From the NCBI RefSeq assembly GCF_011801125.1, contig NZ_CP046171.1:3472001-3536000 (forward strand): a DNA stretch of 64,000 nt, written 5' to 3'. This document shows positions 7,726-20,118 of this stretch, in pieces. The stretch comes from Nocardia brasiliensis. GTDB lineage: Bacteria > Actinomycetota > Actinomycetes > Mycobacteriales > Mycobacteriaceae. The notes beneath the pieces are model-generated. The model saw nothing but the letters and a program-made list of their open reading frames with translations. It was not told the DNA's origin and did not search any database. Numbering within the stretch: position 1 is the stretch's first letter; every line of letters begins with the position of its first letter. Position numbers and translations under genes: made by a program.

Positions 7726-9753
7726 ATGTCGAAGACGGGCCCCGATGAGGTGGAGACCGAGGCGCCCGTAGCAGGACGGCCGGCGCTGCCGGAGGTGGAC
7801 GACGAGGAGCGGCCCGCCCGGGAATTGACCGGCTGGGCCGAACGGGTGGTCGCGGTGACCGCGTTCGCGGTCGCACTGCTGGTGCTCTGGCAGGTCTTCC
7901 GGCCGCTGCCGCAGGGGAGTCAGTACTACCTGGTGATCTTCCTGGCGGCGACCTTGCCGCTGGTGTTCCTCGCGTATCGATCCGGCGTGCGCTTCCTGGA
8001 TCGGGACGGCGGTCCCGGAATCGCCGACTGGTCGCTGGCCGTGCTCGCCGTCTTCGTCGCGCTGTATCCGGTGCTGCCGTGGACGATCGGATCGGGTGGC
8101 GGCGGCTACAACGCCTTCCTCGACCGGCAGGGCCTGCTCGATCCCGTCGATGTCGGGATGGGCGCGGTGCTGCTCGTGCTGGTGCTGGAGGCATGCAGGC
8201 GCACCACCGGGTGGGTGCTCGTCGCGGTGTGCGTGGTGTTTCTCGCCTACGGGTACTACGGCGGTTTTCTGCCGCAAGGCTGGAGTGTCGCGCACGCCGG
8301 GCTGGACTTCGGCCAGATCGTGGACGCGCTGTACAACTCCGGCAGCGGGTTCTACGGCACGCCCCTCGACGTGGCGGCCACCTATATCGTGCTGTTCACG
8401 CTGTACGGCGCGGTGCTCGAATTCTCCGGTGCCGCACAGTTCTTCGTCGATCTGTCGGTGGCGGCCTTCCGGCGCTCGCGCGGTGCCGCCGGACGCACCG
8501 CGGTCGCCTCGGGCTTCCTACTCGGCACCGTCTCGGGGTCGGGTACCGCCACCGCGGTGACCATCGGCGCGGTTACCTGGCCCATCCTGCGGCGTGCCGG
8601 GTACCCGCCGGAACAGGCGGGCGGCATGCTCGCCGCGGCCGGGGTCGGCGCCATTCTCTCCCCGCCCACCCTCGGTGTCGCCGCGTTCATCGTCGCGGAG
8701 TACCTAGAGGTGTCGTATGTGACCGTGCTCGGCTGGGCACTCATCCCGACTGTGCTCTATTACCTCGGGATCCTGCTCGCCGTGGAGATCGACGCGCGCC
8801 GGCTCGGCACCACGGCCGTGCACTTCGACGGTGTGTCCGCAGGGCGTCTGCTGCTGCGCTTCGGATATCACTTCCTGTCGCTGATCGCGATCGTCGTGCT
8901 GTTGCTGCTGGACGTCAGCGCCACGCGCGCGGTCGTCTACGCCACGGCGCTCGCCTTCGTGCTCGCCTTCTTCGATCCGCGCACCCGCGCACTGGCGCGC
9001 TCACCCCGGCACGTGTTCCACGCGATCGGCGGCGGTGTCCGCGCGGCGCTGCCGGTGGTCGCGGTATGTACCAGCGCGGGCGTGATCACCGCGATCACCA
9101 CCAAGACCGGGCTCGGCTCCCAACTGGCCGCGGTGCTCGTGCGGCTGGCGAAATCGTTGTCCGACAACCACACCGTGGTCCTGGCCTGCACCGTCGTGCT
9201 CGCGGCGATCGCGCTGGCGCTGCTCGGGCTCGCGGTACCGGTGACCGCGTCGTTCATCATCGGCTGGGTCATCATCGGCCCCGCGCTGCTCGCGCTCGAG
9301 GTGCCCGCGCCCGCGGCGGCGATGTTCGTCTTCTACTTCTCGGTGCTGTCCGAGGTCACCCCGCCGACCGCGCTCGCCGCCGTCGGCGCGGCGGCGGTCA
9401 CCGGCGCGCGCACGGTGCCGACCATGTGGCAGGCATTGAAATACGCGCTGCCTGCCTTCCTGGTGCCGATCGTGTTCGTGCTGACCGAACCGGGCGAGTA
9501 TCTGCTCGGCCGGGGACCGGTGCTCGGCATCATCTGGACCACCGCGGTCGCCTGTCTTGGTGTGGCCGCGCTCGCCGTCGCCACCGGTGGCTGGATTCTC
9601 GGCGTCGGTCCGGCCGGGCCGCTCGCCCGCGTGCTCGCCGCCGTCGGTGGCCTGCTGCTGCTGTACCTGGAAACCGGCGCGCTCGTCGCCGGACTGGTCG
9701 CGCTGACCGCGGCCGTCGGGGTCACTCTGCTCGCTCGAAGGAGAACGACATGA
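7726..9753 (+). CDS. TRAP transporter fused permease (4TM/12TM, TAXI type)
   Basis: 675 residues, the usual size of fused TRAP permeases in which the small DctQ-like and large DctM-like membrane subunits are one chain. After about 35 polar residues many hydrophobic helices follow. The DctM signature is visible as TVSGSGTATAVTIGAVTWPIL, AAAGVGAILSPPTLG and, late, SEVTPPTALAAVGAAAVTGA. With a TAXI receptor it would take up small organic acids by sodium-driven symport. The receptor gene starts at the stop codon (ATGA overlap, with GAAGGAG just upstream), so the pair is translationally coupled. Confidence 0.95.
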   Translation: MSKTGPDEVETEAPVAGRPALPEVDDEERPARELTGWAERVVAVTAFAVALLVLWQVFRPLPQGSQYYLVIFLAATLPLVFLAYRSGVRFLDRDGGPGIADWSLAVLAVFVALYPVLPWTIGSGGGGYNAFLDRQGLLDPVDVGMGAVLLVLVLEACRRTTGWVLVAVCVVFLAYGYYGGFLPQGWSVAHAGLDFGQIVDALYNSGSGFYGTPLDVAATYIVLFTLYGAVLEFSGAAQFFVDLSVAAFRRSRGAAGRTAVASGFLLGTVSGSGTATAVTIGAVTWPILRRAGYPPEQAGGMLAAAGVGAILSPPTLGVAAFIVAEYLEVSYVTVLGWALIPTVLYYLGILLAVEIDARRLGTTAVHFDGVSAGRLLLRFGYHFLSLIAIVVLLLLDVSATRAVVYATALAFVLAFFDPRTRALARSPRHVFHAIGGGVRAALPVVAVCTSAGVITAITTKTGLGSQLAAVLVRLAKSLSDNHTVVLACTVVLAAIALALLGLAVPVTASFIIGWVIIGPALLALEVPAPAAAMFVFYFSVLSEVTPPTALAAVGAAAVTGARTVPTMWQALKYALPAFLVPIVFVLTEPGEYLLGRGPVLGIIWTTAVACLGVAALAVATGGWILGVGPAGPLARVLAAVGGLLLLYLETGALVAGLVALTAAVGVTLLARRRTT

Positions 9754-10745
9754 GAAGAGTCGCAATCGTCTTCGCCATCGCCACGGTGTCGGCCGGACTG
9801 CTCACCGGCTGTGGCGGGCGCCGCGACGCGCCGCACCAGGACGCGGGCGCTCCGATCACCTGCGAGGTGAAACAGGAAACCAGGGTCGGCATCGCCACCG
9901 GCAACGCGACCGGGGTGTATTTCGCGCTCGGCAATGCCTTCGCCGACCAGATCTCCCAGGCCACCAACGGCAAGGTGAAGGCGACCGCCGCGGAAACCGG
10001 TGCGTCCGTGCAGAACATCCAGCAGTTGGTCGCGGGCACCTATCAGGTCGCGTTCTCCCTCGCCGACACCGCCGCCGACGCGGTCACCGGCGCGGGCAGC
10101 TTCGACGGCAAGAAGCAACCGGTGCAGGCGCTTTCGCGGCTGTACCCGAACTACACCCAGGTGGTGGTGCGGGCCGACGCGGGCATCAATTCCGTGGCCG
10201 ACCTGCGGGGCAAACGGGTCTCCACAGGTTCGCCCAAATCGGGTACCGAGGTGATCGCGCAGCGGGTGCTGCAGGCGGCGGGTCTGCACCCGGACAGCGA
10301 CATCTCGGCCCAGCGCCTGGATCTCACCAAGACCGTCGACGGTATGAAGGACGGCACCATCGACGCCATGTTCTTCTCCGGTGGCCTGCCCACCCCGGGC
10401 ATCACCGACCTTTTCACTTCCGCCAGGGACAGAGTCCGCTTCCTCGACATCTCCCCGCAGCTGCCCGCGATGCGCGAGCTGAGTCCGGTCTACGAGGCGG
10501 GCACCATCCCCGCGGCCACCTACGGGCTGTCCGCCGACGCGAAAACCATTGTCGTGCCGAATGTCCTGCTCGTCCGCGATGATCTCGACGCCGACCTGGC
10601 CTGCGTGCTCACCAAGGCCCTCTTCGATCGCAAACCCCAGCTGGAGCAGGCGAACTCCGCGGCGAAGGGCATCTCCGGCGACACCGCGGCGAACACCGCG
10701 CCCGTCGTGCTGCACCGCGGCGCCGAGTACGCGCTGAAGAAGTAA
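9750..10745 (+). CDS. TAXI-family TRAP solute-binding lipoprotein, copy 1
   Basis: 331 residues. A lipoprotein signal ends in the lipobox LTGC with Cys21 as the acylation site, so the receptor should be tethered outside the membrane. The TAXI fold is shown by GIATGNATGVYFALGNAFAD, AETGASVQNIQQL, VAFSLADTAADAV, ADLRGKRVSTGSPKSGTEV and GGLPTPGI. It overlaps the permease by ATGA and has a strong GAAGGAG site. It is about three-quarters identical to the next gene, which has exactly the same length. The ligand is not known; characterised TAXI receptors bind glutamate, 2-oxoglutarate and similar acids. Confidence 0.93.
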   Translation: MRRVAIVFAIATVSAGLLTGCGGRRDAPHQDAGAPITCEVKQETRVGIATGNATGVYFALGNAFADQISQATNGKVKATAAETGASVQNIQQLVAGTYQVAFSLADTAADAVTGAGSFDGKKQPVQALSRLYPNYTQVVVRADAGINSVADLRGKRVSTGSPKSGTEVIAQRVLQAAGLHPDSDISAQRLDLTKTVDGMKDGTIDAMFFSGGLPTPGITDLFTSARDRVRFLDISPQLPAMRELSPVYEAGTIPAATYGLSADAKTIVVPNVLLVRDDLDADLACVLTKALFDRKPQLEQANSAAKGISGDTAANTAPVVLHRGAEYALKK

Positions 10746-10834
10746 CGGATCGCGGCCACCGCCGGTGCGTAGCTGCGCGGAGCGAAATGCGCTCGGATAG
10801 CGGTGTTTTACATTAGCTGCGTGCGTGCCGCCCG

Positions 10835-10847
10835 GCGTTGCTATCGT
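10835..10847 (+). promoter_or_regulatory. second copy of promoter 13-mer, ahead of TAXI copy 2
   Basis: GCGTTGCTATCGT is identical to the element at 7707-7719. Here it lies about 50 nt upstream of the start, and the gene has its own GAGAGAGGATGAG ribosome-binding region, so the transcript would have a leader. It suggests TAXI copy 2 can be transcribed independently but in step with the transporter. Confidence 0.45.
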
Positions 10848-10896
10848 CTCGTTCTGCGGCGGAGCAGGGTCGCTCCGTTCGTCGAGAGAGGATGAG

Positions 10897-11892
10897 ATGC
10901 GAAGAGTGGTCGTAGTTTTCGCGGTCGGGTCGCTATCGGCGGGTTTACTCGCCGGATGCGGCGACAGTTTCGATGGGGTGCCGACGGACGCGGGTGGCCC
11001 GGTGACCTGCCAGGTGCGGCAGTCGACCGAACTCGGCATCGCGACCGGCAACGCGACCGGCGTCTTCTCCGCACTCGGCAACGCGCTCGCCGATCAGGTC
11101 TCCCTGGCGACCAACGGCAAGGTGAAGGCGACGGCGGCGGAAACCGCCGCGTCGGTGCAGAACATCCAGCAGCTCGCCGCCGGTAAGTATCAGGTCGCCT
11201 TCGCGCAGGCCGACACCGCGGCGGACGCGGTGCTCGGCATCGGCACCTTCGACGGTCACAAACAACCGGTGCGGGCGCTGTCGCGCCTCTACCCGAGCTA
11301 TGTGGAAGTCGTCGTCCGCGCGGACTCCGACATCACCAGCATCGCCGAACTCCGCGGCAAGCGGGTGTCCACCGGTTCGCCCTCGTCGGGTACCGAGGTG
11401 GTGGCCCGGCGCATACTGCGGGCGGGCGGGCTGAACCCGGACAGCGATATCGCGGTGAATCGACTGGACCTCGGCAAGGCGGTCGCGGGGATGAAGGACG
11501 GTTCGCTGGACGCGCTGTTCTTTATAGGAGGCCTGCCGACGCCCGGCATCGCCGAGCTGTTCAAGTCGAACCGCGGCGAGTTCCGTTTCCTGGACACCGC
11601 CGAACTGTTGGTCGGCATGCGCGTCCTGAGCCCCGCGTACGAGCTGGGCGCCATCCCCGCGGCCACCTATGGCCTGCCCGACGACGTGCCCGCGATCGTC
11701 GTGCCGAATGTGCTGCTCGTCCGCGACAACCTCGACGCCGATGTGGCCTGCGTACTCACCAAGACCCTTTTCGAGCGCAAGCCCCAGCTGGAACAGGCGA
11801 ATTCCGCGGCGAAAGGCATCGTCCGCGACAACGCCCGCGCGACGGACCCGGTACCGCTGCACCGCGGCGCCGAGCACGCACTGGAGAACTAG
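10897..11892 (+). CDS. TAXI-family TRAP solute-binding lipoprotein, copy 2
   Basis: 331 residues, the same as copy 1, with lipobox LAGC (Cys21) and the same binding-site blocks (GIATGNATGVFSALGNALAD, GKRVSTGSPSSGTEV, GGLPTPGI). It diverges mainly in the first 15 mature residues and at scattered positions such as the TDLFTSAR/AELFKSNR stretch, which may alter ligand choice. It lies 151 nt after copy 1 with its own promoter-like element and ribosome site (GAGG before ATG 10897). It is best read as a tandem duplicate that shares the single permease with copy 1. Confidence 0.92.
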   Translation: MRRVVVVFAVGSLSAGLLAGCGDSFDGVPTDAGGPVTCQVRQSTELGIATGNATGVFSALGNALADQVSLATNGKVKATAAETAASVQNIQQLAAGKYQVAFAQADTAADAVLGIGTFDGHKQPVRALSRLYPSYVEVVVRADSDITSIAELRGKRVSTGSPSSGTEVVARRILRAGGLNPDSDIAVNRLDLGKAVAGMKDGSLDALFFIGGLPTPGIAELFKSNRGEFRFLDTAELLVGMRVLSPAYELGAIPAATYGLPDDVPAIVVPNVLLVRDNLDADVACVLTKTLFERKPQLEQANSAAKGIVRDNARATDPVPLHRGAEHALEN

Positions 11893-12016
11893 TGCTCCGT
11901 CCAACACCCGATTTCGAGAACTTTGCGGTGGTCTGAGTCACATTCGTGTGATTCGCTCGGGCGCCTGGCCGATGTCAGGCCCCTTGACCTGCGAATTCTC
12001 GGGCTGCGCAGGCGAT

Positions 12017-12045
12017 TTGACGTGGCGTTCGCCGCCGCGTAACTT
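12017..12045 (+). promoter_or_regulatory. rrn promoter P1 candidate
   Basis: TTGACG (12017-12022), 17-nt spacer, TAACTT (12040-12045): a near-consensus housekeeping promoter about 410 nt before mature 16S, as seen in mycolate actinobacteria. Confidence 0.75.
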
Positions 12046-12177
12046 AGTTCAAGTCAGAGCGACACGGACACCGACCCGGAGCCGAGGAGCTGAGCCGAAA
12101 GGCTGAGCGAGAGGCCTGGGAAACGAGGTAGGACGAGGAGCGCCTGACGCTCACACTAGCTTGATCGAGACCCTGAT

Positions 12178-12207
12178 TTGGATTCGGGGGAGCGGCTGAG
12201 CTAAGCT
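12178..12207 (+). promoter_or_regulatory. rrn promoter P2 candidate
   Basis: TTGGAT (12178-12183), 18-nt spacer, TAAGCT (12202-12207). It is weaker than P1 but lies between P1 and the boxA element, a normal place for a second rrn promoter. Confidence 0.4.
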
Positions 12208-12263
12208 GGATAAGTTGCCTCACTGATCGAGCGGGTTGATTCCCGGGAGATGGTGTGTGCGTG

Positions 12264-12278
12264 TGTTCTTTGAGAACT
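12264..12278 (+). promoter_or_regulatory. boxA-type antitermination element, 16S leader
   Basis: TGTTCTTTGAGAACT closely resembles the spacer copy at 14258-14272 (TGTTGTTTGAGAACT) and the conserved mycobacterial rrn boxA region. NusB/NusE loading is inferred from that similarity. Confidence 0.7.
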
Positions 12279-12291
12279 CAATAGTGTGTCG
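12279..12291 (+). repeat. 5' arm of 16S precursor processing stem
   Basis: CAATAGTGTGTCG is exactly complementary to CGACACACTATTG at 14135-14147 in the 16S-23S spacer. The 13-bp pairing would bracket 16S as an RNase III substrate. Confidence 0.75.
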
Positions 12292-12457
12292 ATGAATGTC
12301 AGTGCCAATTATTTATTGGTTCCGGCCTCTCTGGACCCCCGTCTGGGTGAGGTTGGACATTTAGTCAGCAAATACTTTTGCTGGCGTTTTGTTTTGCTGG
12401 GTTTTCGGACTCTAGTTTAGATACTTCTGATTGGCCCTTCGGGGTTGTCAAGAGTCT

Positions 12458-13980
<1,523 letters not shown>

Positions 13981-14134
13981 AGCACTTCTACGCTGGTCGG
14001 TTCGAAGAGTCGTCCTCGACCGCGTCAGAGACCGTTTAGTCCCCGTCTGTGGGACTGCGGACGCTCATGGGTGGAACGCTGACAAGTTTCATCGCACTCG
14101 ATCGGGACTGTGTTCCTGGTCGCGGTGGATATAC

Positions 14135-14147
14135 CGACACACTATTG
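14135..14147 (+). repeat. 3' arm of 16S precursor processing stem
   Basis: CGACACACTATTG pairs over 13 bp with 12279-12291 in the leader. Confidence 0.75.
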
Positions 14148-14257
14148 GGTCCTGAAAGAACAGACGTTCTTTCCAGGCAAGATAACGATCCGCTCGGATC
14201 TCCTTGATACCGCAGGGTTTTGGTTCTGTTGGTCTTGGATGAGGGTTTGAGTGGGTG

Positions 14258-14272
14258 TGTTGTTTGAGAACT
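14258..14272 (+). promoter_or_regulatory. boxA-type antitermination element before 23S
   Basis: TGTTGTTTGAGAACT differs from the leader copy at 12264 by one base and lies about 30 nt upstream of 23S. Confidence 0.7.
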
Positions 14273-14286
14273 GCACAGTGGACGCG
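14271..14286 (+). repeat. 5' arm of 23S precursor processing stem
   Basis: CTGCACAGTGGACGCG is perfectly complementary over 16 nt to 17441-17456 beyond the 23S 3' end, forming the RNase III stem that encloses 23S. Confidence 0.8.
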
Positions 14287-14299
14287 AGCATCTTTGTTA

Positions 14300-17430
<3,131 letters not shown>

Positions 17431-17440
17431 AAAGAAGCTA

Positions 17441-17456
17441 CGCGTCCACTGTGCAG
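17441..17456 (+). repeat. 3' arm of 23S precursor processing stem
   Basis: CGCGTCCACTGTGCAG pairs with 14271-14286 over 16 bp. The spacer onward to 5S also has a small perfect hairpin (AACCCCG, loop CT, CGGGGTT) at 17501-17516. Confidence 0.8.
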
Positions 17457-17560
17457 TATCTGAAACAACACACGGCACTGCAGCAGGCATGAACTTACTG
17501 AACCCCGCTCGGGGTTTGGTGGGTGGGTGTCAGCGCTGTTGTGTGGATAGTTTCATAGAG

Positions 17561-17679
17561 TTACGGCGGCCATAGCGGCAGGGAAACGCCCGGTCCCATT
17601 CCGAACCCGGAAGCTAAGCCTGCCAGCGCCGATGGTACTGCACTCGACAGGGTGTGGGAGAGTAGGACACCGCCGGAAC
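17561..17679 (+). rRNA. rrf: 5S ribosomal RNA
   Basis: TTACGGCGGCCATAGCGGCA opens the gene; CCCATTCCGAACCCGGAAGC is the conserved loop B/C region, and the end pairs with the start (GCCGGAAC region). About 118 nt. It is directly followed by the operon terminator. Confidence 0.95.
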
Positions 17680-17687
17680 ATCATTGC

Positions 17688-17718
17688 AGAAGACCCCCGA
17701 CACCGTCGGGGGTCTTCT
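17688..17718 (+). terminator. rrn operon intrinsic terminator
   Basis: Perfect 14-bp stem AGAAGACCCCCGAC / GTCGGGGGTCTTCT with a 3-nt ACC loop, about 10 nt after 5S. The downstream T tract is short, as is common in actinobacteria. Confidence 0.9.
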
Positions 17719-17737
17719 TGCGTTCCAACCCTTCCCG

Positions 17738-17817
17738 GGATCCACACCCTTTCCCGGGATCCACACCAGTTCTGGAGACTCAGAACTGGTGTGGATCCCG
17801 AGAACCGGTGTGGATCC
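17738..17817. repeat. nested palindrome with four GGATCCACACC copies
   Basis: The 11-mer GGATCCACACC occurs at 17738 and 17757 on the + strand and, inverted, at 17788 and 17807. Spacing is 19 bp within each pair, and the whole is symmetric around 17777/17778. The inner pair is part of perfect 19-bp arms (17755-17773 and 17782-17800) around an 8-nt loop. It lies between the rrn terminator and the next gene start at 17909. The architecture suits a multi-site operator, a protein-binding palindrome or a second stem-loop barrier; there is no T tract. Function unknown. Confidence 0.85.
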
Positions 17818-17908
17818 GACACGGTTGTTCGCCCTGTGGTCGGTTCGCTGTTGGTTCGCCGCTGTAGCGTGCGTGGTCTCGACGTCGTCCGGCTATGGAG
17901 GTTGTGCG

Positions 17909-19042
17909 GTGTGGGCTAGATTGCTTCGTCTCGGGTTACTGGTGTTGCTCGTCGTATCGCTGCCCGCACTGCCCGCGGCACACGCGGATTCGGAGCTGCC
18001 GGCCGAAATATCGGGCGGGACATGGAAGTCCGGTCATGTGCAAGGGATCGCGATCGATCCGCGCAAAGGTTTCATGTACTTCTCGTTCACCGATCTGCTG
18101 GTGAAAACCGATCTGCGCGGCACGGTGGTCGGTACGGTGACGGGCTTCACCGGTCATCTCGGCGATCTGGCGTTCGACGAACGCGACGGTCGCGTCTACG
18201 GTTCCCTCGAATACAAGGCGGCTTCCGCGTTCTACATCGCGATCATCGATGTCGACCGGATCACCCGGACCGATATGGACGCGGAGGCCACGGGCATCGT
18301 CAGCACCGTCTACCTGCGCGAAGTGGTGGCCGACTACACCGCCGACATGAACGGCGACGGCAAGTTCGACGGTGACGTCGCCGCGACCGCGGATCACCGT
18401 TATGGCTGCAGCGGCATCGATGGCGTGGCATTCGGGCCCGCGTTAGGAAGTCGCGATGGCGTGCCGAAACTCACTGTTGCCTATGGGATCTACTCGAACA
18501 ACAATCGCACCGACAACGACTATCAGGTCCTGCTGCAATACGACACGACGAACTGGCGCGCGTACGAGCGGCCACTCACTCAGCGCGCCCCGCACACGAG
18601 CGGTCCGCAGGCGCCGGACGGGAAGTACTTCGTGCGCACCGGCAATACGACCTACGGTGTGCAGAACCTCGAATTCGATGCGCACACCGGAAACTGGTTC
18701 CTCGCTGTATATCCCGGCAAGAAGCCGCAATTCCCGAACTACCCCTTCTTCATGATCGAGGCCGCCGCCCAGCCGCAACGCCAAGACCTGGTCGGACAGC
18801 CGCAACCCGCACAGGGATCGGTGCTGGCGCTCGCACCGGGCGGTCTGCAGGACGCGCGATCGGATACTCGCGGCTGGAAGTTCACGGCCCCGTACGGCCT
18901 GATCGCACTCGGTGACGGCCGCTACTACGTCGTCACCTCCAGCAGCACGAAGTCCGACGGCACGACGAAACAGTCCGGCGTCGCCCACCTGTACCGCTGG
19001 ACGGGTAGCACCCCGAGCCCGTTCGAGAAGGTCGAAGGCTAG
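17909..19042 (+). CDS. secreted hypothetical protein, propeller-like repeats
   Basis: 377 residues from GTG 17909, chosen because GGAGG lies 7 nt upstream and the frame then gives a clean Sec signal (VWARLLRLGLLVLLVVSLPA, cleavage after AAHA). The mature part has repeated blade-like segments (IAIDPRKGFMYFSFTDLL, DLAFDERDGRVYGSLEYK) that suggest a beta-propeller. A calcium-loop-like DMNGDGKFDGD sits mid-protein. I do not recognise a characterised family. Its last codons lie inside a 76-bp tandem duplication. The large nested palindrome just upstream is its nearest possible control element. Confidence 0.75.
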   Translation: MWARLLRLGLLVLLVVSLPALPAAHADSELPAEISGGTWKSGHVQGIAIDPRKGFMYFSFTDLLVKTDLRGTVVGTVTGFTGHLGDLAFDERDGRVYGSLEYKAASAFYIAIIDVDRITRTDMDAEATGIVSTVYLREVVADYTADMNGDGKFDGDVAATADHRYGCSGIDGVAFGPALGSRDGVPKLTVAYGIYSNNNRTDNDYQVLLQYDTTNWRAYERPLTQRAPHTSGPQAPDGKYFVRTGNTTYGVQNLEFDAHTGNWFLAVYPGKKPQFPNYPFFMIEAAAQPQRQDLVGQPQPAQGSVLALAPGGLQDARSDTRGWKFTAPYGLIALGDGRYYVVTSSSTKSDGTTKQSGVAHLYRWTGSTPSPFEKVEG

Positions 19043-19153
19043 CCGGGATCGTCCCCCGAGCGGGCCGACGTGCCACACGGGTAGCACCCCGACCCCGTTC
19101 GAGAAGGCTGAAGGCTAGCCGGGATCCGTCCCCCGAGCGGGCCGACGTGCCAC
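19001..19153 (+). repeat. 76/77-bp tandem duplication spanning a stop codon
   Basis: Copy 1 (19001-19076) includes the last 13 codons and stop of the upstream gene; copy 2 (19077-19153) repeats it with about three substitutions and one inserted base. Both begin ACGGGTAGCACCCCGA and end CGGGCCGACGTGCCAC. Copy 2 is in another frame and no longer coding. The few differences indicate a fairly recent duplication. Confidence 0.92.
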
Positions 19154-19189
19154 GATGAGACGGCACCGTCGTTCTCGAGGAGGTGGGCC

Positions 19190-19834
19190 ATGTCGGGTAG
19201 CCGCGCAGTGGATCCCTTCGGTGGTCGCGTGCCGACCAGCCATGAACGGATGACCGGCGTGCCATGGGACGCCTCGTACCACGACGGTCCCGCACCTTGG
19301 GACATCGGCGGCCCACAGCCCGCGATCGTGCGGATCGCCGCGGCGGGTGGATTCACCGGCGCGGTACTCGACGCGGGCTGCGGGTCCGGGGAGAACGCGC
19401 TTCACGTCGCGGCGCTGGGTTTACCCGTGCTCGGCGTCGACGTGGCCGAGACCGCCCTGGCCGCCGCCCGGGCGAAGGCCGCCGAACGCGCCATCGAGGC
19501 CGAGTTCGTCATGGCCGACGCCTTCGACCTGAGTCGGCTGGGTCTCACGTTCGATACGGTCCTCGACAGCGGCATGTTCCACACCTGCGACCCCGAGGAA
19601 CAGGTGCGCTACGCGGCAAGCCTTGCCGCGGTGACCAAGCCCGGCGGGACGGTGTACATCCTGTGTTTCAGTGACATCGGCCCGGACATAGGCCCCCATC
19701 CCGTGAGCCGCGCGGCCCTCACCAGCGCCTTCACCCCCAACTGGACGATCACCGCGATCGACCCCACCCGAATCCACACCACATTCCACCCCACCGGCGC
19801 CCCCGCCTGGCTGGCAACCATCCACCGCACCTAG
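19190..19834 (+). CDS. class I SAM-dependent methyltransferase
   Basis: 214 residues. Motif I is LDAGCGSGENALHVA (about residues 60-74), followed by GVDVAETAL with the acidic residue that binds the SAM ribose, VMADAFDL, and the post-motif TVLDSGMFHTC. GAGGAGG lies at proper distance before ATG 19190; a second in-frame ATG is 60 nt downstream. It resembles thiopurine/tellurite-type small methyltransferases in size and fold, but the acceptor cannot be named. The stop codon TAG is the first base group of the inverted-repeat element that follows. Confidence 0.85.
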   Translation: MSGSRAVDPFGGRVPTSHERMTGVPWDASYHDGPAPWDIGGPQPAIVRIAAAGGFTGAVLDAGCGSGENALHVAALGLPVLGVDVAETALAAARAKAAERAIEAEFVMADAFDLSRLGLTFDTVLDSGMFHTCDPEEQVRYAASLAAVTKPGGTVYILCFSDIGPDIGPHPVSRAALTSAFTPNWTITAIDPTRIHTTFHPTGAPAWLATIHRT

Positions 19835-19993
19835 ATTCTGTCTCGAAGTCCGGCCGGATGCCCCCGCAGGTTCAGCTCGTCGCCTGACCAGGCGGAGGAG
19901 GAGCCGATACCGGGGTTGTCTCGGTGACGACGACAACGCGGCCAGGCGACGAGCTGAACCGCGGCGGCGCCGGATGGGACTTCGAGACAGAAC
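19835..19993. mobile_element. MITE-like inverted-repeat element A (159 bp)
   Basis: Outer arms 19835-19851 and 19977-19993 are complementary at 16 of 17 positions (core TTCTGTCTCGAAGTCC). Inner arms 19869-19886 and 19943-19960 (GGTTCAGCTCGTCGCCTG and its complement) are perfect over 18 bp. CTAG lies directly outside both ends (19831-19834, 19994-19997), either as a target duplication or as part of the repeat. It has no coding frame. The right end is about 84% identical over 37 nt to the left arm of the palindrome at 44214, so both belong to one family. Confidence 0.72.
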
Positions 19994-20118
19994 CTAGCCG
20001 GACCACCCGCGTCGCACAGAGCAGCACCTGCCGAGGCCCCCGGCGCCGTCGCCGCCGAACTCGCCGCCACCGACAAGACCCTGGTGGACCTGCGTACGCC
20101 CGCTCGGCAGCGCTGGAC

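Larger units (their letters stand above)
11893..12457 (+). other. rrn operon leader region, no protein gene
   Basis: The 565-nt stretch between the TAXI gene and 16S holds no credible coding frame. It contains two promoter-like sites, a boxA-type antitermination element and the 5' arm of the 16S processing stem, listed separately. Low-GC patches (about 12310-12430) set it apart from its coding neighbours. Confidence 0.85.

Noticed and set aside
8079..10745. 888-codon + frame covering the permease and TAXI gene
   Set aside because: Only the C-terminal part is real (TAXI copy 1); the rest is the out-of-frame shadow of the permease.
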